A DNA stretch of 64,000 nucleotides, from assembly GCF_000192745.1 (NCBI RefSeq), contig NC_015259.1:3301001-3365000 (forward strand), written 5' to 3'. Shown here piece by piece: positions 34,435-43,962 of the stretch. The notes beneath the pieces were generated by a model. It was given only the letters and a program-made list of their open reading frames with translations, made no database searches and was not told where the DNA came from. The DNA comes from Polymorphum gilvum SL003B-26A1. GTDB lineage: Bacteria > Pseudomonadota > Alphaproteobacteria > Rhizobiales > Stappiaceae. The first letter of the stretch is position 1. Each line of letters starts with the position of its first letter. A program made the position numbers and the translations under genes.

Positions 34435-37127
34435 CAGCGCAGCGTGCCGCCGGCGGCGACCAGCCGCAGCTTCTTCTCGACCTCGATGATCGCGAACAGC
34501 ACCACGCCGACGCCGACGATCAGCAGCCCGTCGGCGAGCGGAACCGGCGCGGTGCCGAAGATGCGCTGCATGAGCGGCACGTAGGTGATGGCGAACTGGG
34601 CGAGCGTCACCGAGATCGCCATCGTCCAGATCATCGGCGTGCCGCGCAGGCCGGCCCAGGTCAGCGACGGCCCGTACAGGCTGCGGACAAAGAACAGGTA
34701 GAAGATCTCCATCACCACCAGCGTGTTCATCGCCATGGTGCGGGCGAGATCGAGCGGATAGCCGCGGTCGGTGGCATAGGCATAGACGCCGAACACGCCG
34801 CCGAAGAACAGGCCGGAGACCAGTACGATCTGCCAGGCCAGATGCGCGGTCAGGATCGGCTCGTGGCGCGGGCGCGGCGGCCGGCGCATGGTGTTTTCCT
34901 CGGTCGGCTCGAAGGCGAGCGCAAGCCCCAGCGTCACCGCTGTGACCAGGTTGATCCACAGGATCTGGATCGGCGTGATCGGCAGCGTCATGCCGAACAG
35001 CAGCGCCACGATGATGGTCATCGCCTCGCCGGCGTTGGTCGGCAACGTCCAGCTGATCACCTTCTTGATGTTGTCGTAGACCGTGCGGCCCTCGCGTACC
35101 GCCGCGGCGATGGAGGCGAAGTTGTCGTCGGCGAGCACCAGCTCGGCCGCCTCCTTGGCCGCCTCGCTGCCCTTGCGGCCCATGGCGATACCCGCATCGG
35201 CGCGCTTGAGCGCCGGGGCGTCGTTGACGCCGTCGCCGGTCATCGCCACCGTCAGCCCGTGCGACTGCAGCGCCATGACCAGGCGCAGCTTGTGCTCGGG
35301 GCTGGTGCGGGCGAAAATGTCGGTGTCGAGCACCGCCGCGGCGAGATCGGTCTCATCAAGGGCGTCGAGATCGGCCCCGGTCAGCACCTTGTCCGGGTTC
35401 TCCAGTCCGATCTGGCGTCCGATCGCGGCCGCCGTGCCGGCGTGGTCGCCGGTGATCATCTTGACACGGATGCCCGCCTCTCGGCATTCGGCGACCGCCG
35501 CGATCGCCTCGGGTCGCGGCGGATCGATCAGCCCGACCAGGCCGACGAGGATCAGGGAGCCCTCGACGTCGGAGAAGTCCAGGACGGTGTGATCGGCCTC
35601 GACCGGACGCACCGCAAAGGCCAGAACGCGCTGGCCGCGTGCCGCGATCGCCTCGGCGGTCTCGTACCAGTGGTCGTCGTCGAGCGCCTGTGTGCCGCCG
35701 TCGGCCGCCCGCTGCTCGGCGCACATCGCCAGGATGCGCTCCGGCGCGCCCTTGACGAAGGCGAAGGCGCGCCTCTCGTGGTCGTGGTTGAGCGTCGCCA
35801 TGAAGCGGTGCTTGGCGTCGAAGGGAATGGCGTCCGTGCGGGCCCAGGCGTCGGCCTCGGCGCGCGGATCGAGGCCGACCTTGCCCGACAGCGCCAGCAG
35901 CGCGCCCTCCATCGGGTCGCCCTCGACGATCCAGCCGTCCTCCTTGAGGTGGAGTTCGGCATCGTTGCACAGGGCGGCGGCGCGCGCCAGTTCCTGCAGC
36001 AGGGCGTGGTCGCGGCCCTCGATCACCCGGTCGTTCAGCCGGATCGCGCCCTCGGGTGCATAGCCCTCGCCCTCCAGCACGAACAGGTCGCGATCGACGG
36101 CAACCGAGGCGACCATCATCTCGTTGCGGGTCAGCGTGCCGGTCTTGTCGGAACAGATCACCGACACCGAGCCCAGCGTCTCGATCGCCGGCAGGCGGCG
36201 CACGATGGCGTTGCGCCTGGCCATCGCCTGCACGCCGACCGCCAGGGTAATGGTCAGCACCGCCGGAAGGCCTTCCGGGATCGCCGCCACTGACAGGCCG
36301 ACCACCGCCATGAACATGTCGGCGAACTCGTGATGCTCGACGAAATAACCGAACAGCAGCAGCACTGCGGCGACGATCAGGATCAGCACCGTCAGCCACT
36401 TGGCGAAGACGTCCATCTGGCGCACCAGCGGCGTCGTCAGCACCTCGACCTCCGACAGCAGGCTGCTGATGCGGCCGATCTCCGACTTCGCCCCCGTCGC
36501 CACCACGACGCCGCGGCCGATGCCGGCGGTCACCAGCGTGCCGCTGAAGGCCATCGCGCTGCGGTCGCCGAGCGGGGCATCCTCCGCGCCCGGCGCGGTC
36601 GCCTTCTCCACCGGCACCGATTCGCCGGTCAGGATCGCCTCCTGCACCTGCAAGCCGTGCACGCGCAGCAGCCGCATGTCGGCCGGCACCTTGTCACCCG
36701 CCTCCAGCAGCACGATGTCGCCGGGCACCAGATCCTGGCCGTCGACGCTGCGGCGGGTGCCGTCGCGCAGCACTGCGGCCTTGGGCGCCAGCATGCTGCG
36801 CAGCGATTCCATCGCCTTCTCGGCCCGCCCTTCCTGGATGAAGCCGATGATGGCATTGGCGATCACCACCGCCAGGATCACGCCGGTGTCAACGAAATGC
36901 TCCATCGCCGCAGTGATCACCGCGGAGGCGAGCAGGACGTAGATGAGGACATTGTGGAAATGCGCGAGGAAGCGCAGCACCACGTGGCGCTTCTTCGCCT
37001 CGGGCAGCCGGTTCGGCCCGTGCGCGCGCAGCCGCGCCTCCGCCTCCTCCTGGCTCAATCCGCTGGCGCTCGTCTCGAGCGCCGCAAGCACGTCGTCGGC
37101 GGGTTTTGCGTGATAGGCCTCGGCCAT
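34434..37127 (-). CDS. P2-type cation-transporting ATPase (Ca2+/Na+-ATPase like)
   Basis: 897 residues from ATG 37127 (GGAG five bases upstream). The layout is a cation ATPase N-terminal domain (residues ~5-75), the actuator TGES loop in ILTGESVPVEKA, the M4 ion motif AAIPEGLPAVL, the phosphorylation site DKTGTLT with D327, the KGAPE nucleotide-binding motif, GDGVNDAPALKRAD and the C-terminal six-helix domain. PEGLP with a full C-terminal domain places it in the P2A group with SERCA-like and PMA1-like bacterial pumps. The transported ion (Ca2+, Na+/K+ or Mn2+) cannot be set from this reading. A three-unit 14-bp array lies directly before its ribosome binding site. Confidence 0.9.
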   Translation of the reverse strand: MAEAYHAKPADDVLAALETSASGLSQEEAEARLRAHGPNRLPEAKKRHVVLRFLAHFHNVLIYVLLASAVITAAMEHFVDTGVILAVVIANAIIGFIQEGRAEKAMESLRSMLAPKAAVLRDGTRRSVDGQDLVPGDIVLLEAGDKVPADMRLLRVHGLQVQEAILTGESVPVEKATAPGAEDAPLGDRSAMAFSGTLVTAGIGRGVVVATGAKSEIGRISSLLSEVEVLTTPLVRQMDVFAKWLTVLILIVAAVLLLFGYFVEHHEFADMFMAVVGLSVAAIPEGLPAVLTITLAVGVQAMARRNAIVRRLPAIETLGSVSVICSDKTGTLTRNEMMVASVAVDRDLFVLEGEGYAPEGAIRLNDRVIEGRDHALLQELARAAALCNDAELHLKEDGWIVEGDPMEGALLALSGKVGLDPRAEADAWARTDAIPFDAKHRFMATLNHDHERRAFAFVKGAPERILAMCAEQRAADGGTQALDDDHWYETAEAIAARGQRVLAFAVRPVEADHTVLDFSDVEGSLILVGLVGLIDPPRPEAIAAVAECREAGIRVKMITGDHAGTAAAIGRQIGLENPDKVLTGADLDALDETDLAAAVLDTDIFARTSPEHKLRLVMALQSHGLTVAMTGDGVNDAPALKRADAGIAMGRKGSEAAKEAAELVLADDNFASIAAAVREGRTVYDNIKKVISWTLPTNAGEAMTIIVALLFGMTLPITPIQILWINLVTAVTLGLALAFEPTEENTMRRPPRPRHEPILTAHLAWQIVLVSGLFFGGVFGVYAYATDRGYPLDLARTMAMNTLVVMEIFYLFFVRSLYGPSLTWAGLRGTPMIWTMAISVTLAQFAITYVPLMQRIFGTAPVPLADGLLIVGVGVVLFAIIEVEKKLRLVAAGGTLR

Positions 37128-37136
37128 GTCGTCTCC

Positions 37137-37178
37137 GTGTCGGCTGGGCGGTGTCGGCTGGGCGGTGTCGGCCGGTCG
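37137..37178 (-). repeat. Three tandem 14-bp repeats in the leader of the P-type ATPase gene
   Basis: Units 37137-37150, 37151-37164 (identical, GTGTCGGCTGGGCG on the plus strand) and 37165-37178 (three mismatches). The array ends nine bases before the start codon; those nine bases hold the GGAG ribosome binding site. Read on the minus strand, CGCCCAGCCGACAC agrees at 11 of 14 positions with the register-shifted unit of the array at 32549-32590. Confidence 0.8.
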
Positions 37179-37435
37179 GTCGGTCACGCGCGAGGCGCCG
37201 CAACCGCCCTGCGGCAGCCGCGATCACCGGCGCCCGGGCTGCCGGAAGGAGCGGCCCGTTCGCTTTCAGACATAGCAAGAGACCATGGCAAAACCAAATC
37301 GCCGGCCGGGATAAAACGACGCGGCCACGCATCGGCAGCAGTCAATACCGGCGCGCCAGCAATCGTCGGGCGTGCCCGTCCAGGTCGCGCAATCGGCTGC
37401 TGGTCGATTTCCAGTCTGTTTCTCAAGGAGATGGA
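37179..37435. other. Intergenic region between P-type ATPase leader and tRNA-Phe
   Basis: No credible gene. It contains the upstream region of the ATPase gene and the trailer of tRNA-Phe. AT-rich steps near 37269-37320 (AAGAGACCATGGCAAAACC region) could hold the leftward ATPase promoter. No clear factor-independent terminator follows the tRNA. Confidence 0.4.
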
Positions 37436-37511
37436 TGGTGCCCAGGGCCGGAATCGAACCAGCGACACGCGGATTTTCAATCCGCTGCTCTACCAACTGA
37501 GCTACCTGGGC
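37436..37511 (-). tRNA. tRNA-Phe (anticodon GAA)
   Basis: A 76-base cloverleaf read on the minus strand: acceptor GCCCAGG pairs with CCTGGGC, the D-arm has GCTCAGTTGGTAGAGC, the anticodon stem CGGAT/ATCCG encloses TTGAAAA giving anticodon GAA, and the T-arm has GGTTCGATTCC. Discriminator A and an encoded CCA end are present (37436-37438). Confidence 0.97.
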
Positions 37512-37548
37512 CTGCTCGCGCGGTCGGGCGACCGCCGGAAGCCCGCGT

Positions 37549-37577
37549 CTTATAGAAAATCGCCCGGACCTTGTCCA
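37549..37577 (-). promoter_or_regulatory. Promoter of tRNA-Phe
   Basis: On the minus strand a -35 TGGACA (37572-37577) and a -10 TATAAG (37549-37554) are separated by exactly 17 bases. The -10 box ends 37 bases upstream of the mature tRNA 5' end (37511). A GC-rich inverted repeat GCGGTCG/CGACCGC (37520-37535) lies in the transcribed leader. Confidence 0.6.
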
Positions 37578-37817
37578 GCGCCCCGGCAAAACTTTTCCCG
37601 CCCCGAAGCCGCCTTGGGGCCACCCTGCCGCCGCCCTGGCCGGCGGCCGATTTTCCCTTTCCGGCCAACGCCCTGCGCTCCCCACCGTTACCCCGGCCAA
37701 GCGCAGCGCAGAGCCGGGCCCCCCTCGCGGGGACCCATGCCGCAGTGGTGGAAGGGAGGACGCGCCACCGCACCAATGGGAGCGGCGCGGCGGCGCAGAG
37801 GCGGAAGGGGGCGAGGC
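37578..37817. other. Intergenic region downstream of the 5'-nucleotidase gene
   Basis: Together with the tRNA promoter segment this makes a ~300-base gap between tRNA-Phe and the nucleotidase stop. It is GC-rich with several short repeats of GCGGC/GGGG type and no convincing coding frame. No function seen. Confidence 0.4.
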
Positions 37818-39431
37818 CTACTGCACCTCGGTAATGCGACCGTCGGTGTAGGGCTGGTAGGCACCGGCGGCGGCGATCGCCTCGGCCACCACGTCCTCCA
37901 GGTTCGGACCGAAGTCGTAGGCGTTCATGCCCTCCTTGGCGAACACGGCATAGCCGTCGCCGCCGGCGCGCATGTAGTTGTTGGTGACCACGCCATAGAC
38001 CTTGTCCGGATCGATCGGCACGAAGGCGTCGCCGTCCTGCACCTCGACGGTGATGATGCGGCCCTCGCCGGCCGGCCGGGCGCGGGTCCACTTGACGCGC
38101 AGGCCGGAGACCTGCGGGAAGCGGCCGGCCCCCTCCTCGACCCTGGAAACCCCGTTCTCCAGTGCCGCGACGATATCGGCGCCCTTGAGCTGGAACGTCG
38201 CCACGGTGTTCTGGAACGGCAGCACGGTCAGCACCTCGCCCATGGTCACCTCGCCGGCGTCGATGGAGGCGCGCAGGCCGCCGCCGTTCTGGATCGCGAT
38301 CTGGATGCCCTGGCCCTTGACGCGCTCCAGCATGGCGTCGGCGACGAGGTTGCCCATCGGGCACTCGCCGGCCCGGCAGCTGTCGCGCGAGCCGTCGATG
38401 ATCGCGTCTGCGCTGCCGATCACCTTGGCGCGGATCTCCTCCAGCGGCGCGGCGAGTTCGGCGACGCGCGCGGCGACCGCCGCATCCTGCTCGACAGAGG
38501 CGTCGAGCAGGATCGGATCGCCCTTGGCAGAGACCAGCGTGCCGGCGGCGTCGAAGGTCAGCTCGATCTCGCCGACATACTTGCTGTAGGCGTAGGCGTG
38601 GACGATCGGCACCTCGACGCCGTCCGGATTGCCGACCATGACCGGATAAGGCCCGGCGGCCTTGTCGTCGGTGTTCGACAGCAGGGTGTGCGAATGGCCG
38701 CCGACGATGGCGTCGATGCCGGGAACCGCGGCAGCGATCTCGCGGTCGCGCGGCAAGCCGACATGGGTCAGCGCGATGATCTTGTTGATGCCGGCCAGCT
38801 CGAAAGCGTCGACCACGCCCTTGAGATAGTCCTCGGAACGGATGAAGCGCACACCCTTGCCCGGCGACGAGGTCTCGCCGGTGTCCTCGGCGAGGGTCGA
38901 GACAATGGCGACCTTCTCGCCGCCGACCTCGAGCACGACGGCGCCGGGCACCTTGCCCTTGAGCAGCGGCTCGCCGATGACGTCGATGTTGCCGGACAGG
39001 ACCGGGAAGTCGACCAGGCCGATGAAGTCGGCGAGCGTTGCCGGGCCGTCGTCGAATTCGTGGTTGCCGACCGCCATGGCGTCGTAGCCGATCATGGTCA
39101 TGAACTCGGCTTCCGCCTTGCCCTTGTAGGAGGTGTAGAACAGCGAGCCCTGGAACTGGTCGCCGGCATCGAGCACGAGCACGTTCCGGCCCGCCTCGGT
39201 CAGCGCCTTGCGGCGCTCCTCGATCTTGGCCTTGACCCGGGCGACGCCGCCGAAGCATTCGCCCTTCTGGTCCTCCTCCGCGCTGCAGGCCGAATCGTAC
39301 TTGTTCACCTGTTCGATCCGGCTGTGCAGATCGTTGGTGTGCAGGATCGTCAGCGAAAAGTCGGCCAAGGCCGGCGCGCAGACCGCGACGCTGGCGAAAA
39401 GGGCGGATGCTCCGAGAAACAGCTTTTTCAT
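37818..39431 (-). CDS. Periplasmic 5'-nucleotidase / UDP-sugar hydrolase family metallophosphatase
   Basis: 537 residues. The signal peptide MKKLFLGASALFASVAVCAPALA (cleavage near residue 23) sends it to the periplasm. The calcineurin-like dimetal motifs are HTNDLHSRIE, DAGDQFQGS, GNHEFD and GGHSHTLL in order. The C-terminal 5'-nucleotidase substrate domain (about residue 330 onward) has IQNGGGLRASIDAGEVTMGEV and NNYMRAGGDGYAVF. It releases phosphate from nucleotides, and in some members also splits UDP-sugars. A GAGGCGAG ribosome binding site precedes ATG 39431; the frame continues upstream without sense. A possible contributor to phosphate scavenging. Confidence 0.92.
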   Translation of the reverse strand: MKKLFLGASALFASVAVCAPALADFSLTILHTNDLHSRIEQVNKYDSACSAEEDQKGECFGGVARVKAKIEERRKALTEAGRNVLVLDAGDQFQGSLFYTSYKGKAEAEFMTMIGYDAMAVGNHEFDDGPATLADFIGLVDFPVLSGNIDVIGEPLLKGKVPGAVVLEVGGEKVAIVSTLAEDTGETSSPGKGVRFIRSEDYLKGVVDAFELAGINKIIALTHVGLPRDREIAAAVPGIDAIVGGHSHTLLSNTDDKAAGPYPVMVGNPDGVEVPIVHAYAYSKYVGEIELTFDAAGTLVSAKGDPILLDASVEQDAAVAARVAELAAPLEEIRAKVIGSADAIIDGSRDSCRAGECPMGNLVADAMLERVKGQGIQIAIQNGGGLRASIDAGEVTMGEVLTVLPFQNTVATFQLKGADIVAALENGVSRVEEGAGRFPQVSGLRVKWTRARPAGEGRIITVEVQDGDAFVPIDPDKVYGVVTNNYMRAGGDGYAVFAKEGMNAYDFGPNLEDVVAEAIAAAGAYQPYTDGRITEVQ

Positions 39432-39893
39432 TGCTCGCCTCACCTCAAGAAAAACGACCCGCCATAGCCGGTCGGGACGGCTCAAGTCTGACACACGGAT
39501 GCGACGGTTTTTCCGACGGTGCGAGGCGGCCGCTTCAAGCACCGCCCCCGTCAAGCACCGCCCCGTCGCAGAAGCCCGAAGGCGACCGTGCGAACCGGTC
39601 GCAGTCGGGGTGGGGATGCCGACCGGCGGCCGCGGTTCACGACAGAAGTATGGCAGCGAAAATTTTTTCGTCACAAGAGTTTTTTTTCACAGCCCCTGCC
39701 CAAGTTGCAGGCAGTCCGGGCGGCCCATGCGGAGCGCACGGATCGGGACAACTCATCGGCCGGTCATCGGCACATCTCAGGCCGGTTTTCGCAGGCAAGC
39801 AGGAGGAATGTCGGAGGGATGCCGGAGGGAGTCGTGAGGTGGTGAGGCGGCCGAACGACGGCAGGCCGACGCGGGCTTTGATCCAGTCTTCCG
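39432..39893. other. Intergenic region upstream of the 5'-nucleotidase gene
   Basis: 462 bases with no believable gene. Around 39655-39700 there are A/T runs (a run of six T at 39662-39667 and of eight T near 39681-39689) in otherwise GC-rich DNA. These could belong to a leftward promoter of the nucleotidase or a terminator of the yacG operon on the minus strand (where they read as A-runs, so the promoter is the better guess). Confidence 0.4.
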
Positions 39894-40091
39894 TCAGTCT
39901 TCGTCGGGCACCGCGTCATCCGTCTCGACAACGGGGATCGTATAGCTTTCAGACAGCCAGCGGTTCAGATCGATCTTCGCACAGCGATCACTGCAGAACG
40001 GATAGTGCTCCAGCGTCGACAACTTAGAGCAGATCGGGCACGGCCGCATTCGGCGTTTATCTTGTTCGCTATTTTTCTTTTCTCCGGCCAT
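39894..40091 (-). CDS. yacG: DNA gyrase inhibitor YacG, zinc-binding
   Basis: 65 residues. Four cysteines in the pattern C18-P-I-C21 and C33-S-D-R-C37 bind one zinc ion, as in YacG. The FCSDRCAKIDLNRWLSE block is diagnostic. YacG binds GyrB and inhibits gyrase-DNA binding. The acidic tail ETDDAVPDED is normal. It follows maf after 16 bases in the conserved order infA-maf-yacG. Confidence 0.93.
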   Translation of the reverse strand: MAGEKKNSEQDKRRMRPCPICSKLSTLEHYPFCSDRCAKIDLNRWLSESYTIPVVETDDAVPDED

Positions 40092-40107
40092 GGCGACAGG
40101 TTTTCCG

Positions 40108-40746
40108 TCAGGCCGGAATCTTCAGCGGATCCCGCCACAGGCGGCGCACGTCGTAGCCGGCGGAGGCGAGCAAGGTCGCCGTTTCGTACAGCGGCAGGCC
40201 GACGACATTGGGGTAGGAGCCGGCCAGCTTGACCACGAAACAGCCCGCAAGTCCTTGAATCGCATAGCCTCCCGCCTTGCCGCGCCATTCCCCGGAGGCG
40301 ACGTAGTCGTCCATCTCGCGGCGCGACAGCTTCTTGAAGCGCACGCGCGTCTCGACCACCTTGTGCCGCACTGTCCCCGATCCGGGCAGCGCCACGGCAA
40401 GACCGGTATAGACACGATGTCCCCGCCCGGACAGCAGCGACAGGCAGGCCTCGGCCTGTTCCGTCAGCTCCGCCTTGGGCAGCACGCGGCTGCCGACGGC
40501 GACCACCGTGTCCGCGGCCAGCACCAGGGCGCGGGCGAGGTCGCTATCCGCGTCGGCGATGCGGCGCACCGTCACCGCCTTGGTGCGGGCGAGCCGGCTG
40601 GCGAGCGCGCGCGGCCTCTCGCCCTTCAGCGGCGTTTCCTCGATGTCCGCAGGGATGAGATGGTCCGGATCGATGCCGATCTGCTGCAACAGCGCCAAGC
40701 GGCGCGGGGAGCCCGAGGCCAGGATCAGCGGGGGCGTGTCGCTCAT
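40108..40746 (-). CDS. maf: Maf-family nucleoside triphosphate pyrophosphatase
   Basis: 212 residues. The N-terminal motif ILASGSPRRLALL, the central VLAADTVVAVGSRVLPKA and the SGEWRGKAGGYAIQGLAGCFV block define Maf/YhdE proteins. They hydrolyse non-canonical or selected NTPs to the monophosphate and are linked to division arrest when overproduced. Located between infA and yacG, the standard alphaproteobacterial order. Confidence 0.93.
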   Translation of the reverse strand: MSDTPPLILASGSPRRLALLQQIGIDPDHLIPADIEETPLKGERPRALASRLARTKAVTVRRIADADSDLARALVLAADTVVAVGSRVLPKAELTEQAEACLSLLSGRGHRVYTGLAVALPGSGTVRHKVVETRVRFKKLSRREMDDYVASGEWRGKAGGYAIQGLAGCFVVKLAGSYPNVVGLPLYETATLLASAGYDVRRLWRDPLKIPA

Positions 40747-40808
40747 GATCGTTCCGTCCGTCCGGCGCCGAAACGCCCCTTATGCGGCGTTCGGGACAAC
40801 GCGCTGGC

Positions 40809-41027
40809 CTACTTGAATCGATAGGTGATCCGGCCCTTCGTCAGGTCGTAGGGGGTCATCTCGACCAACACCCTGTCCCCGGCAAGCACCCGGATACGGT
40901 TCTTGCGCATGCGCCCTGCCGTATGGGCGATGATCTCGTGATCGTTTTCGAGTTTCACGCGAAAGGTCGCGTTGGGCAGCAGTTCGGTGACTACCCCCGG
41001 AAACTCAAGTACTTCTTCCTTGGCCAT
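40809..41027 (-). CDS. infA: Translation initiation factor IF-1
   Basis: 72 residues, full length, an OB-fold protein: [62 protein letters not shown]. It occupies the A site of the 30S subunit during initiation. Start ATG with GAGG-type ribosome binding site upstream. It has a 131-base gap from the phosphatase gene before it, so it may have its own promoter. Confidence 0.98.
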   Translation of the reverse strand: MAKEEVLEFPGVVTELLPNATFRVKLENDHEIIAHTAGRMRKNRIRVLAGDRVLVEMTPYDLTKGRITYRFK

Positions 41028-41158
41028 ATGGTATCCCGGTCAAACCGTCTTGAGGTGGCGGGAACCTAACGGATCGCGCCCAGAAAGTGAACAGCGCAGT
41101 TGTCCCACGGGTCATGTTTCGCCCGTCAATCCGTGCCGACGCGCTCCTGCCAGCCATT

Positions 41159-41611
41159 TCACCCGCTCGGCGACGGTGTCCAGGCCAGGCGTTTCTTGAT
41201 CCGTGCCATCAGCTGGTCGCGCACCTGGCGATAAGCGTTGAGGATCTGTTCCCGACTGCCGGTCGCCACGGTCGGATCGATGGTCGGCCAGTATTCGACT
41301 TCGACCGCTTCCGTACGGGTCAGCTCAAGCGCCCGGTGATGCGCTTCCGGCGCCAGGGTGATGATCAGATCGAAACCAGATTCGTCAAGATCTTCAAAGG
41401 TCTTCGGCTGGTGCGCGCTGGTGTCCATGCCGATCTCTGCCATCACCGCGTCAACGAACGGATCGCGTTCCCCCTGTCGTACCCCGGCCGAGCGGACATA
41501 GATCCGGTTGGCAAACAGGTGCCGGGTGATCGCTGCCGCCATCGGAGAACGCACCGCGTTCATGCCGCAGGCGAACAGAACCGCAGTCGGACGCGTGCCC
41601 GGCCCGGCCAC
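41159..41611 (-). CDS. Low-molecular-weight phosphatase family protein
   Basis: 150 residues. The active-site loop C-X5-R-S is C15-GMNAV-R21-S, preceded by a beta strand (AVLFA). The loop composition differs from the usual CTGNICRSP of tyrosine phosphatases, as is normal for the alphaproteobacterial branch near UPF0262. The general-acid region WPTIDPT supplies the aspartate. It may be a protein-tyrosine phosphatase or an arsenate-reductase-like enzyme; no ars genes are present. It begins five bases after the UPF0262 gene and shares its operon. Confidence 0.85.
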   Translation of the reverse strand: MAGPGTRPTAVLFACGMNAVRSPMAAAITRHLFANRIYVRSAGVRQGERDPFVDAVMAEIGMDTSAHQPKTFEDLDESGFDLIITLAPEAHHRALELTRTEAVEVEYWPTIDPTVATGSREQILNAYRQVRDQLMARIKKRLAWTPSPSG

Positions 41612-41616
41612 AGCGG

Positions 41617-42117
41617 TCAGCCTTTCCAGTGCAGGGCGTAGACGAGGGTAAAGAGCCGGCGCGCCGTCGGCATGTCGACCGCGATCTTGCCATCCAGCCG
41701 CTCCATCAGGATGGTGGAGCCCTCGTTGTGGACCCCGCGCCGGCCCATGTCGATGGCCTCGATCTGGCTCGGCGTGGCGTGGCGAATCGCGTCGTAATAG
41801 CTCTGGCAGATCAGATCGTAATCCTTCACGATCTTGCGCAGCGGCGTCAGCGACAGCACGTGGGTCGCGACATGCTCGCCTGCTTCTGTGGTGATCTGGA
41901 ACACCAGCTTCTTCTCGACCACCGAAAGGCGCAGGACGAAGCGGGCCGGCGGATGGCCGATCGGCTGGAACGCGTTCTCCTCGATCAGATCGTAGATCGC
42001 GACGGCCCGATCATGCTCGATATCCGGCGTGGCGCGGGCGATCGACATCTCGTCGAGCAAGACGTCGACCAGCTTGCCGCAGGCATCCTGCTTCGATTGG
42101 CGGCCGTCCTCGCCCAT
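41617..42117 (-). CDS. UPF0262 family protein
   Basis: 166 residues. The family core is [60 protein letters not shown] and the C-terminal [17 protein letters not shown]. It is conserved in Alphaproteobacteria, always near hisD and the LMW phosphatase gene, with unknown function. It is cytoplasmic with no transmembrane helix. Confidence 0.93.
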   Translation of the reverse strand: MGEDGRQSKQDACGKLVDVLLDEMSIARATPDIEHDRAVAIYDLIEENAFQPIGHPPARFVLRLSVVEKKLVFQITTEAGEHVATHVLSLTPLRKIVKDYDLICQSYYDAIRHATPSQIEAIDMGRRGVHNEGSTILMERLDGKIAVDMPTARRLFTLVYALHWKG

Positions 42118-42136
42118 CCGTCCGGATCGTCCCTTG

Positions 42137-43432
42137 CTAAAGGTTCAGTCTGATCGCAACGGACCGGGCGTGACCGCCAAGTCCTTCGGCCTCGCCAAGG
42201 GCGATCGCCGCGGGACCAAGCGCCCGCAACGTCTCCGCCGAGCACTTAAGGATCGATGTCCGCTTGACAAAGTCAAGCACCGAAAGCCCCGAGGAAAACC
42301 GCGCCGAGCGCGCCGTCGGCAACACGTGGTTGGAGCCGCCGACATAGTCGCCGATCGCCTCCGGGGTGTAACGCCCGAGGAAGACGGCGCCGGCGTTGCG
42401 GACGCCGGCCAGCAGCGCCTCCGGATCGGCGACGGCGAGTTCCAGATGTTCCGGCGCGATGCGGTTGACCAGCGGCAGCGCCTCCTCCAGCGAGGCGACC
42501 AGGATGACCGCACCGAAATCGCGCCAGCTCGCGCCGGCGACCTCGCCGCGCGGCAGCGTCCGCAACTGGCGGTCGACCGCCTCTTCCACCGCCCGCGCCA
42601 GACCGACGTCGTCCGTGATCAGGATCGACTGTGCAACCGGATCGTGCTCAGCCTGGGCGAGCAGATCCGCCGCGAGCCAGTCCGGATCGTTCTCCGCATC
42701 AGCCACCACCAGGATCTCCGAGGGGCCCGCGATCATGTCGATGCCGACGGTACCGAAGACGCGCCGCTTGGCCGCCGCGACGAAGGCATTGCCTGGCCCG
42801 ACGATCTTGCTGACCGGGGCGAGCGACTGCGTGCCATAGGCGAGCGCCGCGATCGCCTGGGCGCCGCCGATGCGATAGATCTCGGTGATCCCGGCCACCT
42901 TGGCCGCCGCAAGCACCAGCGGGTTGAGGACACCGTCCGGGCTCGGCACCACCATCGCGATGCGCTCGACGCCTGCGACAAGGGCCGGCACAGCATTCAT
43001 CAGAACCGAACTCGGATAGCTGGCAAGGCCGCCCGGCACGTAGAGACCGACTGCCTCGATCGCCGTCCAACGCGAGCCGAGTTCGACGCCGATCGGATCC
43101 GTGTAGCGGTCGTCCTTCGGCATCTGTCGGGCATGATGGGCGTGAATGCGATCACGCGCGAAGCGCAGCGCGTCGAGCGTCTCGGCGGGAACCTGGCCGA
43201 TGGCCGCATCGATCTCGTCCTGGCGCACGGTCAATTGCTCGAAGCCGGTGACCGAAACCCGATCGAAGCGGTTCGTGTAGTCGACGACCGCCGCGTCGCC
43301 ACGCGCGCGCACATCGTCGAGAATGTCCCGTACGATCAGGTCGACGTCTTCGGATACCTCGCGCTTGCCGGCCAGCAACGCGGAAAAGCGGGGTTCGAAA
43401 TCGGCCTGGTCACTCGACAGTCGGATGGCCAC
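42137..43432 (-). CDS. hisD: Histidinol dehydrogenase
   Basis: 431 residues, the NAD-dependent zinc enzyme of the last two steps of histidine synthesis (L-histidinol to L-histidine). Family markers are [62 protein letters not shown], the zinc/active-site histidine in [10 protein letters not shown] and [20 protein letters not shown]. Full length. It follows DUF2948 by 57 bases in the conserved block; other his genes are elsewhere. Confidence 0.97.
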   Translation of the reverse strand: MAIRLSSDQADFEPRFSALLAGKREVSEDVDLIVRDILDDVRARGDAAVVDYTNRFDRVSVTGFEQLTVRQDEIDAAIGQVPAETLDALRFARDRIHAHHARQMPKDDRYTDPIGVELGSRWTAIEAVGLYVPGGLASYPSSVLMNAVPALVAGVERIAMVVPSPDGVLNPLVLAAAKVAGITEIYRIGGAQAIAALAYGTQSLAPVSKIVGPGNAFVAAAKRRVFGTVGIDMIAGPSEILVVADAENDPDWLAADLLAQAEHDPVAQSILITDDVGLARAVEEAVDRQLRTLPRGEVAGASWRDFGAVILVASLEEALPLVNRIAPEHLELAVADPEALLAGVRNAGAVFLGRYTPEAIGDYVGGSNHVLPTARSARFSSGLSVLDFVKRTSILKCSAETLRALGPAAIALGEAEGLGGHARSVAIRLNL

Positions 43433-43489
43433 GCGCTCGTCTCCTATCAGGGCTCACGCAGACCGCTTGCCGGCCGCGCCGCCCGCTGT

Positions 43490-43927
43490 TCAATCCAGAT
43501 CGTGATGCGGCTTGCGGGGCGTCGCCCAGGCCGCGCCGAGATCGGCGAGCTGGACCTCGATACATTCGACATCGAGGGCGATCACGCCGCCACCCGCGAA
43601 GTCGAGCCGGACTGTTCCCGCCGGCGCCTCGCCCGGCACGAACCGGACGGCAAGAAGCTCCAGCACGGCGTCCTTTGCTTCCTGGCGAACGTGGTTCGCC
43701 CTCATGCAGATGACGCGGGAGAAGGCCATCGCCGCCCGGCGGCGCTCATGGGTGCCGGCGCGTCTGTCGGCGGCCTTGTCCCAGACGAAGCGGTTCATAG
43801 CAACGATCGCCTTCTTCTCCCGCGGAAGATAGCGGATATCGCCGACGGTCAGGACCGCGTCCTGAACGTGCGCTGAGATCACGGCAAGGTCTTCTTCGTC
43901 GAGAGCGGCGAGCTTCAGCTGATCCAT
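43490..43927 (-). CDS. DUF2948 family protein
   Basis: 145 residues. The family pattern is LAALDEEDLAVISAHVQDAVLTVGDI followed by FVWDKAADRRAGTHERRRAAMAFSRV, ending in FAGGGVIALDVECIEVQLADLG. It is conserved in Alphaproteobacteria between murA and hisD; no function has been assigned. No signal or membrane segment. Confidence 0.92.
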   Translation of the reverse strand: MDQLKLAALDEEDLAVISAHVQDAVLTVGDIRYLPREKKAIVAMNRFVWDKAADRRAGTHERRRAAMAFSRVICMRANHVRQEAKDAVLELLAVRFVPGEAPAGTVRLDFAGGGVIALDVECIEVQLADLGAAWATPRKPHHDLD

Positions 43928-43962
43928 CGCTTTGCGGCAGTGTCCCCGGAATCGACCCGGGA

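Noticed and set aside
36330-39467. Very long plus-strand reading frame of over 1000 codons
   Set aside because: It runs antisense to the P-type ATPase and 5'-nucleotidase genes and across tRNA-Phe. The translation is rich in Arg, His, Gly and Asp without any domain, the usual mirror of a GC-rich gene.
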